Numbered from the stretch's first letter, positions 1 to 12,444 are shown. The stretch is DNA of 64,000 nt from Quillaja saponaria (GCA_029379385.1 CM055609.1:6324001-6388000); one strand, 5' to 3'. The notes: generated from the letters alone by a model not told the origin. Numbers and translations: made by a program.

Positions 1-356
1 AGTAGCAGAACCAGCAGGAGCTAGTGCTGGGGTTCAAACCCCATAACAGTTATGGTAGAGGGATTAAAGCATATTCTACCATTTCCTAAATGTCCCATAG
101 TGCAAACTCTGCATGTGGCACCTTTGTAACTTGTTATTGGTTAGTTACATGATTTTAATGGCAAGTGTAATAGCAGCATAATTTGTAATAAGAGTGAATT
201 TAAGATAGAAAGATATCTTACTATCAGTATAATCAAGCACTATAAATTTGAGCTAGAGTCTACTGATATACAATCAAAAGATTCACTTGGAAAGAGAATA
301 AAAAAATACACACAAAAATGTGATACAATGACTTCAATGATTGAACATATAACGAC
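1..356. other. Flank downstream of lectin-kinase fragment; duplicated non-coding sequence
   Basis: No gene is seen here. From about position 70 the sequence resembles that starting near 4155: the same order of short blocks runs through the region downstream of the kinase copies (compare 121-340 with 4199-4380). This is therefore the 3' flank of a duplicated unit that includes the kinase C-terminus. At 31-46 there is a short hairpin-like GGGGTTCAAACCCC stretch resembling a tRNA T-arm, but no tRNA cloverleaf can be built around it. Confidence 0.5.
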
Positions 357-822
357 CTAACATATGTGCAAAAGCGCAGCAGATGAAGATGAAATTGCTG
401 ATGACATGGTTGTAGATTGTGATGAGCCAGTGTATAAATTGTTTGATGAAGACTGGCTTTGCTCAATCTCAAAAGCAGTAGCACCATAGGATGATGAAAT
501 GATTGAAGACAAAGATGCAGTAGCTTAAGGTGGAAGAAAGTTGGCACTGGCATCTTCTGTGGGAGAATGGGCAAAGGAGCTTCAAAATTAATCACATGGA
601 TTACTTGCCTTACTGAAGGCCTGTGGATGTAATCTGGTTGAGCACACCAAAGGCCAATAATCATTAATTGTTCCATTTCATGCTTGTCGAATTCTCCACA
701 TAGCTTGGGGTCTGCTGCCTCAAGTAGCTTTTCCATTCCATAGAGCTCCCAAACCCACTCCAACATTCTTATTTGACCTTCCTTGGCACCAGCATTGATC
801 GGTTTTCTTCAACAGGCTATCT
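357..822 (-). pseudogene. 3' fragment of an L-type lectin receptor kinase (copy A)
   Basis: The minus strand encodes only the last part of a kinase domain and the C-terminal tail. It starts with a degenerate version of the GRKPIDSGAKEGQIR segment of the complete copy at 4437-6549 and continues through MLEWVWELYG and GLWCAQPDYIHRPSVRQ, the typical end of the LecRK kinase fold. Near 535 a base is missing compared with the complete copy, which shifts the serine-rich tail out of frame. The lectin domain, membrane segment, ATP-binding loop and catalytic loop are all absent. Homology ends abruptly near 822, so this is a truncated duplicate. No function is expected. Confidence 0.85.
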
Positions 823-1008
823 TGATCATGCTAAGAAGAAGAAAATTTCAAAGGTATCACTTAAAGAAAGACGTATCTCTTTGAGAGTCGAAACTATCCT
901 CTGTCTCTAAAAGATATTCAATCATAAGTTTCTCTTGAAAAAAGAATAGAAGGTACACATTAGCAACAATATTATGATACAGAGTCTAATTATTTCACAT
1001 ATAACAAT

Positions 1009-2715
1009 CTAACGCAAGTGCAAATAGTACAGCAGATGAAGATGAACCTGCTGGCGATGTGGTAAATTGTCATGACGAAAACTGCCTTTGTTCAATCTCA
1101 AAAGCTATAGCACCTTAAGATGTTGAAATGATTTAAGACAAAGATGCAGTAGCTTGAGTTGGAAGGTAAATTGGCACTGGCATCTTCTGTGGAAGAATGG
1201 GCAATTGAGCTTCCAAATTAAGCACATGGATTGCTTGCCTTACTGAGGGCCTGTGAATATAATCTGGGTGAGCACACCAAAGGCCAACAATCATTAACCG
1301 TTCCATCTGTTGCTTGTCGAACTCTCCACATAGTTTCAAGGAGCTTTCCCATTCAATAGAGCTCCCAAACCCACTCCAACATTCTTATTTGACCTTCCTT
1401 TGCACCAGAATCAATTGGTTTTCTTCCACAGGCTGTCTCCCATGCAACAATCCCAAAACTGAATATATCAGATTCCTTGCTTGACTTCCCTGTGATAAAA
1501 CATTCAGGAGCCATGTAACCCATAGTACCAGCTAAAACTGTGGTTTGTGACCCTTTCCCATGATCTACCAGCCTAGCTAATCCAAAATCTCCAAGTTTAG
1601 GATTGAAACTTGAATCCAGCATGATGTTGCTTGATTTAATGTCCCCGTGCAGCACACACCGTTCCCATTCTTCATGCAAGTATAGCAATACCGAGGCCAA
1701 GCCCTGAGCGATGTTGTACCTTACCTGCCATGTCAAGAAGCTTTTACCACTGAAAGAGATGGGCATTCCAAACTTCCATTTGGCATGAACTCATATATGA
1801 GTAGGAGATCATTCTTTTGGTGGCACCAACCAATTAGTTGTACCAAGTTCCTATGCCTTAACTGGCTGATGATCTTCACTTCAGTTGCATATTCCTTTAT
1901 CCCCTGTCTAGACTTTTCTGATACACTCCTGATCGCAACATATGAGTTTAAATCCCTTAGAAAACCTCTATAAACCCCACCAAAACCACCCTGTCCAAGC
2001 TTTTGTCTCCCTGCAAAATTTTTGGTTGCATAGACCAATTCACTGTAGGCAAACTTCTTAGGTCCAGTTCCCTTTTCAAATTTATCATCCATAGTCAAAT
2101 CAAAAGTTAAATATTCCTCTTTCCCTCTTTTCCTCTTCTTCCACAACAAAAACCAAATAGTCCCTAAACAGATGACTAACACACTTATACCAATTCCAAG
2201 TCCAATTTTCAAACCTGCCTTGCTTTCATCACCTTCTAGATTTGAACTAAAAGACCATGACTGCAGAGTATGTACCTCAAAGAAAAATCCGGTGGCAGCT
2301 GAGAAGCCAAAAGTAACCCACTCAGGTAAGTAATTTCTCAAATCAACGTTGTATTCCAGCTTCTGTGCTATCTACGTACCATTACTATAGCCAGTGAAAG
2401 AAACACTTAAATTATGTGTAATAGAACTATAATCAATACTAACATTATTCACTTTCCTGTTTAAAATATCACTAAACCATGCCTCAGTTTATTTAGACCT
2501 CATATAGTTGATATTGATACCTACATGTGTACCATTTGATCCCAAACATTCTGAAAAGTGTCAAACTCTACCGCCACAAACGAAAACTCTGTTGAGTTTA
2601 ATGTTTGATTGCCATCAACAACAGGAACTGGGAGATTAGGATCTGCCAGAAAAAATGCCATGCCATCTGCATAAGGCATGTTTTGATCAGCATAAAGGAC
2701 AAAAGAGAATTTGGT
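1009..2715 (-). pseudogene. Degenerate L-type lectin receptor kinase (copy B)
   Basis: The minus strand preserves a class IX-like LecRK in order: second half of a legume-lectin domain (PYADGMAFFLADPN, FVAVEFDTF), a membrane segment with basic stop-transfer residues (FLLWKKRKRGK), Gly loop (GQGGFGGVY), DFG and APE motifs, and the C-terminal kinase end. It is clearly dead. The N-terminal lectin part is missing (homology ends near 2715). A base is lost at about 2540. There are in-frame stops near 2490 and 2370, two extra bases near 1750-1770, and a short deletion near 1333 that removes part of the LLEAADP segment. The catalytic HRD triplet reads HGD and the ATP-binding lysine region reads VAIRSV instead of VAIKRV, so catalysis would fail even if the frames were intact. 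It is a tandem paralogue of the copy at 4437-6549. Confidence 0.9.
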
Positions 2716-3654
2716 GTATGTGGGGAGACCTCGCTGCGTCTTAGACGTATGAAACAAATCTTATTCCCTAATTTTTTCCTCCTCCTTTTCTCTCCAACCG
2801 AGGAAAAAAAAAAAATCTTCCATTTTGTCATGATATTTCATTAACGGCACTGCCTAGATCCTGTCTTTTTCATATATTTTTTTTTTTACTTTTGAGTAAG
2901 TCATCTTGATCTATACTAATTTTTATATTTTAAATTTCTTGTTATATCCAAATGAGATTTTTTTACTTCTTTTTTTTGTGAGAATTTATATGATTTTCCC
3001 TTTGAGAGTTTGTATGTCTTTATTTCGAATTATTTATTCTCATGTAAGAGAATCTAATTTTGTCTTATTTTTGTCTCACTTTGTCTTTTTTTTTTTTTTT
3101 TTTTTTTACATGAAGTAAATTAAAGCTTAACTATTTTATTTCTTAGGTCATTGTAAGGAAGTACTGAGAGTTTTGATAATTTGGTTCTACTTGTACAAGA
3201 TTGAGCGCGCTCCAACATTATATGCTCTAGCTTGGAAGATATTAAGAGATATAAATAAAGATAAATATGTAAGTTTAAATTAATATATATTATCATAAGG
3301 AAGCACCAATATTGAATGATTGTGTAAGTGAGAGTGAGTTCTATTGAATAATACTATCTCTAATAAGAAGAGTGTTAGAATATATCTGTTTAGAGTTAAG
3401 TCCAACATAAATAAACCATATGGTATAGTCTTGGAGTCTTTCAAGCTATAACCCTTTCTTTTTCTATTTTACTTTACAATATCCAATAAAGAGGGAATGG
3501 TATCACCTCTTAGCCTGGGATTCTCGGTTTCGGTACTAGCCAATCTGCTTTTGGATAAAGAAAAATATGAACGGAAAAAACAAGACTGCACGGTCACTGA
3601 GCCGTACTATTCAAATCAATCAGAAAGCAACATATTATGCAGATGCCATTGGGT
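2716..3654. other. Non-coding spacer between kinase copies
   Basis: This is AT-rich sequence with a long T run near 3089-3109 and several shorter ones. No exon with convincing splice sites or protein similarity was seen. The short frames here are low-complexity Phe/Leu translations of T-rich DNA. The left edge is the breakpoint where similarity to the complete kinase copy stops. Confidence 0.5.
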
Positions 3655-4136
3655 TTGGAGGTAAGTTTTTACTGCTTTGAGTTTGCAGGGGCACTTGCAG
3701 CTATTGAAGTCATTGACTCCTGCCCTCAAATTACTGCTTTGAGTGCTAATTGGGCTGTTCCTTCTGTTTCGTCAAAACATTAAGAGAATATCTTCTTGAA
3801 TCTGATGGGGAAATCCTATTAGTTTTTCTTATATATCAAGAAAATCATCAGTTACTATTGTGGATCATGTCGAGGTCTATCAGCTTTATTTGGATAGACT
3901 CGCTTGGTAAAATGGAGAGCCTTGGGGACAGAACATTGTTTGTGGGAACTTACTGTTGTATGCCTGTTTTGGCAAGTAAAGTGGCATGTAGGAGGAATTG
4001 TCTGTATTTTAGGCAGCCAACGGTTGATGGTTGGTGGGTATATGACATGGTCACAGGCAGCATTTCTTCTGGATGGAGCAACATAAATTCTTCAGCAACA
4101 TCGCCTGTTTGGACAGAATCAATAGAAGAGGAGTAA
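3655..4136 (+). pseudogene. DUF295 / F-box-associated protein fragment, frameshifted
   Basis: Three plus-strand frames together match the C-terminal half of a plant DUF295 (KIB-type, F-box-associated beta-propeller) protein. About 3690-3780 reads IEVIDSCPQITALSANWAVPS; the next frame reads REYLLESDGEILLVF; a further frame at about 3850-3896 reads TIVDHVEVYQLYLDRLAW; then comes MESLGDRTLFVG, ASKVACRRNCLYFRQPTVDGWWVYDM and SPVWTESIEEE with a stop at 4134. One base is missing near 3781 and other shifts lie near 3682 and 3850-3900. A stop follows LAW, where the family normally has WVK or similar. No F-box or start codon precedes it. Full-length family members are usually around 350-420 residues, so this is a broken 3' remnant. 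Confidence 0.75.
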
Positions 4137-4436
4137 TATCACCAAAATCAAAGAAGTGTTATACTTTCCCAACTGTTCCAGAGTGCAAATTCTGTATGTA
4201 GAACCTTTGTAACTTGTTTTTGGTGAGTAACATGATTTTAATGGCTTAAGTGTAATAGCTGCATAATTTGTAATAAGAGTGAATTTAAGGTAGAGAGATA
4301 TCTTACTATAGTATAAGCACTATAAATTTGAGCTAGAGTCTACTGACATACAATCAAAAGGTTCACTTGGAAAAAGAAAAAGAAAATACACACAACAATG
4401 TGATACAATGAGTTGAATTATTTGACATATAGAGAC

Positions 4437-6549
4437 CTAACGTGTGTGCAAAAGTGCAGCAGTTGAAGATGAGCTTGCTGATGACATGGTTGTAGATTGT
4501 GATGAACCAGTGTATAAATTGTTTGATGAAGACTGGCTTTGCTCAATCTCAAAAGCAGTAGCACCATAGGATGACGAAATGATTGAAGACAAAGATGCAG
4601 TAGCTTGAGGTGGAAGATAAGTTGGCACTGGCATCTTCGGTGGGAGAATGGGCAAAGGAGCTTCAAAATTAAGCACATGGATTGCTTGCCTTACTGAAGG
4701 TCTGTGGATGTAATCTGGGTGAGCACACCAAAGGCCAACAATCATTAAATGTTCCATTTCTTGCTTGTTGAATTCTCCACATAGCTTGGGGTCTGCTGCT
4801 TCAAGTAGCTTTCCCGTTCCATAGAGCTCCCAAACCCACTCCAACATTCTTATTTGACCTTCCTTGGCACCAGAATCGATTGGTTTTCTTCCACAGGTTA
4901 TCTCCAATGCAACAATCCCAAAACTGAATATATCAGACTCCTTGCTAGACTTGCCAGTGACAAGACATTCAGGGGCCATGTAACCCATAGTACCAGCTAA
5001 AACTGTGGTTTGTGACCCTTTTCCATGATCCACCAGCCTAGCTAATCCAAAATCTCCAAGTTTAGGATTAAAACTTGAATCCAACATAATGTTGCTTGAT
5101 TTGATGTCCCTATGCAGCACACACCGTTCCCATTCTTCATGCAAGTACAGCAATGCTGAGGCCAGGCCCTGAGCGATATTGTACCTTACCTGCCATGTCA
5201 AGAAGCTTTTACCACTGAAGAGATGGGCATCCAAACTTCCATTTGGCATGAACTCATATATGAGTAGGAAATCATTCTTTTGGTGGCACCAACCAATAAG
5301 TTGTACCAAGTTCCTATGCCTCAACTGGCTAATGATCTTCACTTCAGTTGCATATTCCTTTATCCCCTGTCTAGACTCTTTTGATACCCTCTTGATTGCA
5401 ACATAGGAGTTTAAGTCCCTTAGAAAACCTCTATAAACCCCACCAAAACCACCTTGTCCAAGCTTCTCTGTCTCTGTAAAATTTTTGGTTGCATGGACCA
5501 ATTCATTGTAGGAAAACCTCTTAGGTCCAGTTCCCCTTTCAAATTCATCATCCATAGTCAAATCAAAAGTTAAATCTTCCTCTTTCCCTCTTTTCCTCTT
5601 CCTCCATAACAAAAACCAAAGAGTACCTAAACAGATGACTACCACACTTACACCAATTCCAAGTCCAATTTTCAAACCTACCTTGCTTTCACTTCCAGGG
5701 TCAGAAATGGGGATTGGTGAGGCTGCTGCTGGTGGACTTGGGCTTGTTGCATTTACATCACCTTCTAAATTTGAACTGAAAGACCATGACTGCAGAGTAT
5801 TTATCTCAAAGAAAACTCCGGTGGCAGCTGAGAAGCCAACAGTAACCCACTCAGGTAAGTAATTTCTTAAATCAGCATTGTATTCCAGCCTCTGTTCCAC
5901 CGACGTACCATTTCTATAGCCAGTGAAAGAAACACTTAAATTATGTGTAATAGAACTATAATCAATACTAACATTATACACATTCCTGTTTAAAACATCA
6001 CTAAACCATGCCATCAGTTTCTTTAGACCTCATAGAGTTGATATTGATACCTACATGTGTACCATTTGGATCCCACAAATTCTTGAAAGTGTCAAACTCT
6101 ACCGCCACAAACGAAAAATCTGTTGAGTTTAATGTTTGATTGCCATCAACAACACCAAGACCCCCTCCTTGTTTTAGAACAACAGGAATTGGGAGATTAG
6201 GATCTGCAAGAAAAAATGCCATACCATCTGCATAAGGCATGTTTTGAGCATAAAGGACAAAAGAGAATTTGGTACTGAAATCTGTGAGGTTTCCTGAGCT
6301 GCTGTCCCAAAGATGCATTTGTTTAGAAGCTATGGCTCTACCAAAACTGTAATTCTTGTTTAAGTCTATTGCATTCAAAGTGAGTTGGATATCTGAGGCT
6401 TGGAAATAAGAATCCCCTTTTAGCATAACATCACCTTGATTAAAGCTAGAAAAGTTGAAGGACAGTGAAGCTGCATAAGGGATTATTAGGAGGATTAGAA
6501 TGCTTTTCAGCATCAGCTGATAGTAAAAGAAAAGGTTGTAGAAAGACAT
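4437..6549 (-). CDS. L-type lectin-domain receptor kinase, class IX-like (copy C), near-complete but with one frameshift
   Basis: This is a plasma-membrane receptor kinase: an extracellular legume-lectin domain joined by one membrane helix to a cytoplasmic Ser/Thr kinase. Frame 1 (6549 to about 6013) gives a hydrophobic signal peptide ([11 protein letters not shown]) and the first half of the lectin domain. Frame 2 (6014 to 4437) continues it. Counting from the frame-2 Met: PEWVTVGFSAATG at 54-66, membrane segment at about 114-137 followed by RKRKRGK, Gly loop GQGGFGGV at 186-193, lysine in VAIK at 208, HRD 301-303, DFG 321-323, APE 347-349, and a Ser-rich tail. Joined length is about 700 residues with no intron, normal for the family. 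The two frames part at about 6013, where this copy has one base more than copy B. That makes the literal product a truncated, kinase-less lectin fragment of 182 residues. It is either a recent pseudogene or a base error in the assembly. Family members act in defence and self/non-self sensing; the ligand is unknown. Confidence 0.88.
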
Positions 6550-7570
6550 GATTTGGGATGAGTTTGATAACTAAGGTTATCACTTGGAATTTGGAAATCA
6601 ATTAAGCAGGTTTTCATTTAAATGACCAATTGTCTTGCAGGTTAATTGCTAATAGGACGACATTGTTTACTTTTCAACTGAATATTATATTCTATGTAGA
6701 ATTATTCTTCTCCTAGATTTTGAGATATGGTCTATGCAAGACTTGTTTGATTAACTAAATTAATTTTAAAAACTAAGGTGGGCTATGTTGCAATGTTTCT
6801 TTCTATGTATTGACCATTTCAATTAGATGAACTATTCTAAAGTGAGAAACTTTCTACATGCTTAAAAATATTTACTTGCTTATTTGACCAGTGATTTATA
6901 AAAGAAACGAAAGTGACGACTGACAATAAAAAAAAAGTTAGTTTAACCGATTGAAATTTATATTTGGACTTTGTGAAGGCTACTATTTTTTGCGTACCTC
7001 AACCTTCCTAAAAAAATCAATGGAAGAGCATGGGCTCCTAACTGAAGAAAAGATGGACTATGTTTGGGCTTAACAGAGACAATTGTGGCCCAGTAGTCCC
7101 TGGTTTAGTTTTTAAAACAATTTTTAAGTTTACATTTTTTTTGACCAAAATGTTGGGTAATAGAGATTTAATTTTTTAAACTTTACAAAAAAAGTATTTT
7201 TAGAATTATAAAATCTAAAAGTTGTTAAAAGAAAAATTGAAATAAAAACGATTGAGGCTAAAATTTATTTTATTAATTACTTTATTAAGACCAATATAGT
7301 CAAACTTCTATTTTGAATAATACTCAATATGTTTTTATATCTCATAACAATTTTACATTAATTATTTCAATCGCTTTTTTGAAATTTTTATACAACACTT
7401 GTAAACATCTCTACTTGAAAATAATTATACACACAAGCTTAACTAAATAGACTCATTAAGTTGTTATAATCTAATTGTGAAATTTAAGAAGAAACTCATC
7501 CTATAAAAAGTTATTACGAGATAAGATCGAGTTGCTCTTAATCTGATATCAATAAAATGTGTATCCTACC

Positions 7571-7588
7571 TATATATATATATATATA
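7571..7588. repeat. (TA)9 microsatellite
   Basis: An uninterrupted TA dinucleotide run in the intergenic region between the receptor kinase cluster and the MADS gene. Confidence 0.9.
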
Positions 7589-9270
7589 GTTCCAATCCTA
7601 TATATGCTATATATGAGTAATGTTTCATGCACACACTTTTCTTATACAAGTGTTATATGAAATTCTTATCAACACTCTAAATTATCTCTTATTATATTAA
7701 GTCACTTTTCTCATTTCGTTAAAATTTATTATTATTATATATAATTATTTACATATTTCCTTTCATTTGCTCCTCTTTCTCTCTTACATCTCATATTATT
7801 TCTCTTACCTTCCTTCCCCTTCAACTTCTTTAATTGTTTTCAAATCAATTAAAACTAACCATAAGAAAAAAGTCTTGATAACTAATTTTATCCTAACAAT
7901 AGGAATGACTTTTTAAGACCCTCTTTTAGTTTAGGTATAAAATTAAGACCTTTACAGCTTGCAAATTATGCTTTCTTATTTCACTGTTTGATGGCAATCA
8001 AAAGTTTATATCCCCAATTAAAATTAATGAATTAAAAGACACTACTTCCAAGAAGTTATATTTAATTGAAAATTACTATACATATATATAGAAAGGCCAT
8101 CTTTTTTATTGTTAGGACTTAGAACTTATGGTTACAATATTAATTAGGCCAGTCCTTAATTTTGTACTATGACAAACTATACCTATCATTATTATGTGAT
8201 GATTGACACCTGGCCAATATATGTTAGTTGTAGACATTATGATTATTGATGTACCTAATGGGTTAATTATTTTAATTAAGATCACCTTCCTCAGTTATGG
8301 CAATTTTTTGATCCTTTAGTTTCATTGGCTGTCTAAGAAAACATCAAATCTTCATTGGATACCTAATTTAGATCACGTGGGCATTAGCCAATGAAAAGCA
8401 GTGTTTCTTAAAGGATAATACTTAATTAGTGCTAAACACTATAAAGATGATTTGTTTTTTTTACTTAAATTTTATAATTTGTGTTACTAGGTTATGTGTT
8501 CAAAAAATGAGGCCTTTCTATAATAAATTACAGCCTTTGGAGTTTGTAAAATTCATAGTTAAGCAACTTTATTGTACGAACTGATTTATATTGGTACAAG
8601 ATATGAACTCGATAAAAGCATGCACATAATATAATGGTGGACAATAATCTGTTATTATTGCTTGCGCGCATGCATTGGGTTCATTGAAATAATTAATTGT
8701 ACAGTCTTTCTTTAGTTTCTAATTTATGTGTGATTCTAAAAAATATATATTTTCCTTCATATGTGTGTGAGGGGAAAGTAGGGTAGTGTGTGATTAGCTA
8801 ATTACACAATTATATTGTTAGTAAGGTCATTTAAAAATAATGAACAAATTTTCATAAGGTAACTGCTTATACTTTGAAATGAGGAGTGTAAGAAATACAT
8901 GCTCTTGATAAGTTTTTTTTTTTTTAAAAATAAATTACAAATCTATAGTTTGTTACTTATTTTAGAAAAAAGAAAGAAAGTTGGTGACGAAAATGACTTA
9001 TTTTAGAAAAGTGTCCTAGTTAGGTTTGTTTTCATTTTCTATAAAGAGTACATGTTATATATGGTTGCAATTAGATATGGAAAAATGTACCAAAAACAAA
9101 AAAAAAAAAAAAAAAGATCGATATAGAAAACTACTCTTACTGTGATAATAATAACAAACTTTTATATTAAGTTCATTGAGGTTTTCAATGCCTACTAAAT
9201 CAAAACTTTAGTTATTTAGCTGGCAAAATGTATTATGAAAAGATATAGTTGTTGCTTGAATCATCATAGA

Positions 9271-9390
9271 GAATTTAAAATGTGAAATATAATATTGAAT
9301 TTATTATAGATGTCACGTTAATGAAGGATTACAGAATTTAAAATGCTAAATATAATATTGAATTCATTATTGATGTCGCGTTAATGAAAG
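9271..9390. repeat. Two-copy tandem duplication, unit about 63 bp
   Basis: Two adjacent units both start GAATTTAAAATG and run through AAATATAATATTGAATT and GATGTC.CGTTAATGAA. The first is 9271-9333 and the second about 9334-9390. They differ at a handful of positions, so the duplication is old enough to have diverged. No function is evident. Confidence 0.85.
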
Positions 9391-11893
9391 GGTGACCAAA
9401 AAACGTACGCCTAATCTTATATATATTCTAACTTTTCATTACTAACAATGTTAATATCTTTGTCATTGGGTTCATCTTAGCTGAGGTTATAAGATCTAGA
9501 CATATATTATACAATCTATTATTTTTTGTTATAAAAAAAAAATTAAATCAACTTTTTTTGTTCATAGAAAAATAATTGAAGGTGTGAACACAGAATTTAA
9601 GTGTCTACATAAGGTTTTATACATCTTGAGCATTTTTTATTTATCCCACAAAATAGTGAAAGTTGACTTGTTATTCCAATAAAGTATGACTAATTCGAAA
9701 TTAAATTTAACTTAAAAAAAAAACACTAGTTTTCATTTAAATTAAACATTAAAAAAGTAATAATATTTTGAGAAAGAAACAAATTACAGCTGACTATCAT
9801 TATCACCACCACCGTATTCTGAAAATCATGTTCATTTTTTATTAATTGACGAACATCAGACCTATGAAGTTTCATACTAAAAATCTTTTGAAGTATTAGA
9901 TTGTAAATTTAGAATCCAATAATATATTTGGAGAAATAACATCTATGAAAAGTGAAAGGAATATATTCTCTTATCTGGTAGTTAGCTAATATAATTAAAC
10001 ATTGAATGAATTAAATAAATGATTAACAATTTTTTTTATACTAAACTAAACTTCAATTTTATCGCCAATAAGTTTCGTACGTAATTGAAACTTATATACA
10101 TGAAAATAAAAGAATAAAAATCTTTCTTCTAAGAACTAATTAATGATGGTAAATTTTTTCGTCCTAATAAACTCATAAGTACAAGAAAATCGATTACATT
10201 CCCCTACATTGAATATATTCCATTAGAGACTAAAAAGTTCCTAAAAGCTATACTTTACGATACTTAATTGTGAGGGACAAACTTATGCAAGCAATCAATG
10301 AAAAAGAGTTACCTGTAATATTGACCTTTTGTCTCTGTTTTTTTGGTTGATAGTTGCAACTTCCAATACCAACTGGGTAATTTTTTCTTTTTTTTTTTCC
10401 TTTTTGGTTTGTTGGGTGAACTCTCAATGCCAAACTTTCCTATTTTGGAAACCTTAATAAATTCGAAGATCCAATATATTTGCTATTTTGAAATGTTTAA
10501 TGCTTCATATGTACCTTGTCCTAGTCATATTCCACAACATGGCCACCATGTTATGTTTGTTGGAGGTTTGCATTTTCTATAGGTAATGGTGCACACACTC
10601 ACTCCCAAGTTGCAAATTGCCCACTTTGTTGTGGGTTCCTTCCGGCAATATTAGATTGGTTGCCGAGCTAATTAAAGTGATTGATAATCTCAAACGCACA
10701 AGTACACACCCACAATTACATGTATAAACAACACACACACACACATAAAAGCAAAACCATTTTCTACAACACATAAAAAGTCCAAAAGGGATATCCAAAT
10801 TGTAAGAGTTTGAGATTTTGAAATTTCAAAAGATTAAATTTAATATCCACTAAAAAAAGAATGAGAGAAAAACTTAGTTCTGTTGTGTGGCACAAGACTC
10901 TAAGAAATAAAATAAATAAATAAAATTGATAAGCATCAACCCTAGAGATCATCAGTTATTAATTGAAACTTGAAACTTTCAATTTAAGTTATCATGAGTT
11001 TGTATAGTCCAAGACTTGGTAAGTCTTTTTGAGTGAAACAATGAATATAAAGGAGACTTGAAGTTGAGGACTAATTTAGTATTTGGACGAAGAAATTGAA
11101 AAAATAAAAATAAAAAAAATCTTAGCATTTTTATTCTATAAGGTGTGTTCTATTTATTAACATTCTAAATTTAAATTTTTTGAGCAGGTCTTAAGAAGTG
11201 AGATTCTTATAAATTTCTTAATTTTAGTGTTTGTCTTTAACCAGTTTAAAAAATCGACGTGGGCATAAACTAATTTAAACATACTTAATCTCTAAATCAA
11301 AAATATTAATTTATCCAATTAACTTGATTTTATATCATATTCTTCAATTAATATGATCTTCTTGTAAATTAAAACTCTATATTATAAGAAATTTTTGTAG
11401 GAAGATATGCATTAGAGTGGATTATAGAAATTAAACATGCTAATGAAAAAATACAACTTCCTAATTATGAAAAAGCCAAACTCCTCCTTTTCACATAATC
11501 CTTGAAATATTAGGAAATAGCTATGGCTAGTAGTAACCTTGCCTTTATCATCAATTTGCATTATTGTTAATAATGTATCTCTCATTTTTTAATTTAATAT
11601 AATATTTTAATCTAATTTATTTCTTAATTTTTTGCTAATATCATTTAATTACCATTTAGAAGCAAGAAATAAAACGACATACATTTCCGTTTTTATTTTT
11701 CAGTCTGTTTAAGTTACTTGCAATAGATAATAGAAAACAAGAAAAATACCATCTTTGATTTCTAATAATGACGTGTCAGTCATCTATACGCCTTTCTCTT
11801 TCCATGATTCCTGGGTGCTCTTAATAGTCCGAGGTAAAATCAACTGACCCAATCGTATAACTTTTTTCATACCAATACTCGCTTTTTTGGAAT

Positions 11894-11903
11894 GACACGT
11901 GTC
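11894..11903. promoter_or_regulatory. Palindromic G-box (GACACGTGTC) upstream of the MADS gene
   Basis: A perfect palindrome with a CACGTG core lies about 250 bp upstream of the likely TATA element and 540 bp upstream of the MADS start codon. G-boxes of the ACACGTGT type bind bZIP (ABRE-binding) and bHLH factors in plants. Binding here is inferred from the motif and its position only. Confidence 0.4.
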
Positions 11904-12140
11904 TTATGGGTTCTGTGTCTCTGAGCTAAATCACAATGATCCTCCCAAATTGCTTGACTCTGCTTTAAAAGATTCTGTATGAAGATTGTTGCCTCTAAAG
12001 GGCGAGTACAATAATATTTATCTACTCGTGAGAGTAGACCATATAACCCAGACCCTCAAACCACTAGGTGGTATTTTACACCCAAAACTACTCCAAGTTT
12101 CCCTAAATAAGAACATATTATTTGTCAAATTTCTAATCTT

Positions 12141-12151
12141 TCCATATAAAG
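12141..12151 (+). promoter_or_regulatory. Probable TATA element of the AGL17-like gene
   Basis: CATATAAAG lies about 35-40 bp before a CT-rich leader that starts around 12170-12180 and 300 bp before the ATG. A good donor (CAGTAAGTATA) at about 12240 suggests a 5'-leader intron ending shortly before the ATG at 12445. This is common in MADS genes. Confidence 0.4.
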
Positions 12152-12444
12152 CACATAAAGCTGCATCATAAGACTTTCTTTCTTAGGAACTCTTGTTCTT
12201 CTTCTTCTTCATCAAAAAGTTCTCTATCATTATTATTTTCAGTAAGTATATCATCTCTTGCTATTTGCTATTAATTTCTTTTTTGTTTTAATTATTTTTG
12301 TTTCGATGAATTCGTCAAATTTAATTAACATTTTCTTCTGATATAATCTTCATTATTTTTGTATGTAAAAATTGTGGCTGACTAGATCAACAAGTATAAA
12401 TTTTATGTATGTATGAAGGAACCCTAGACTTTTGAGTTAAGAAG

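Larger units (their letters stand above)
6560..11880. other. Gene-poor AT-rich intergenic region
   Basis: More than 5 kb lie between the divergent lectin-kinase and MADS genes. I see no coding exon with splice support on either strand. The short frames near 10.25-10.95 kb are low-complexity and lack any family motif. The stretch contains poly-A/T runs (for example 9100-9115), a TA microsatellite at 7571-7588 and one short tandem duplication at 9271-9390, listed separately. The right part presumably holds distal promoter sequence of the MADS gene. Confidence 0.5.

Noticed and set aside
25..60. tRNA gene or tRNA fragment (GGGGTTCAAACCCC)
   Set aside because: Only a T-arm-like hairpin is present. 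No acceptor stem, D-arm or anticodon arm can be folded around it on either strand.
10248..10952. Small genes in the 10 kb intergenic region
   Set aside because: Frames are low-complexity, overlap on both strands and lack promoter or splice support.
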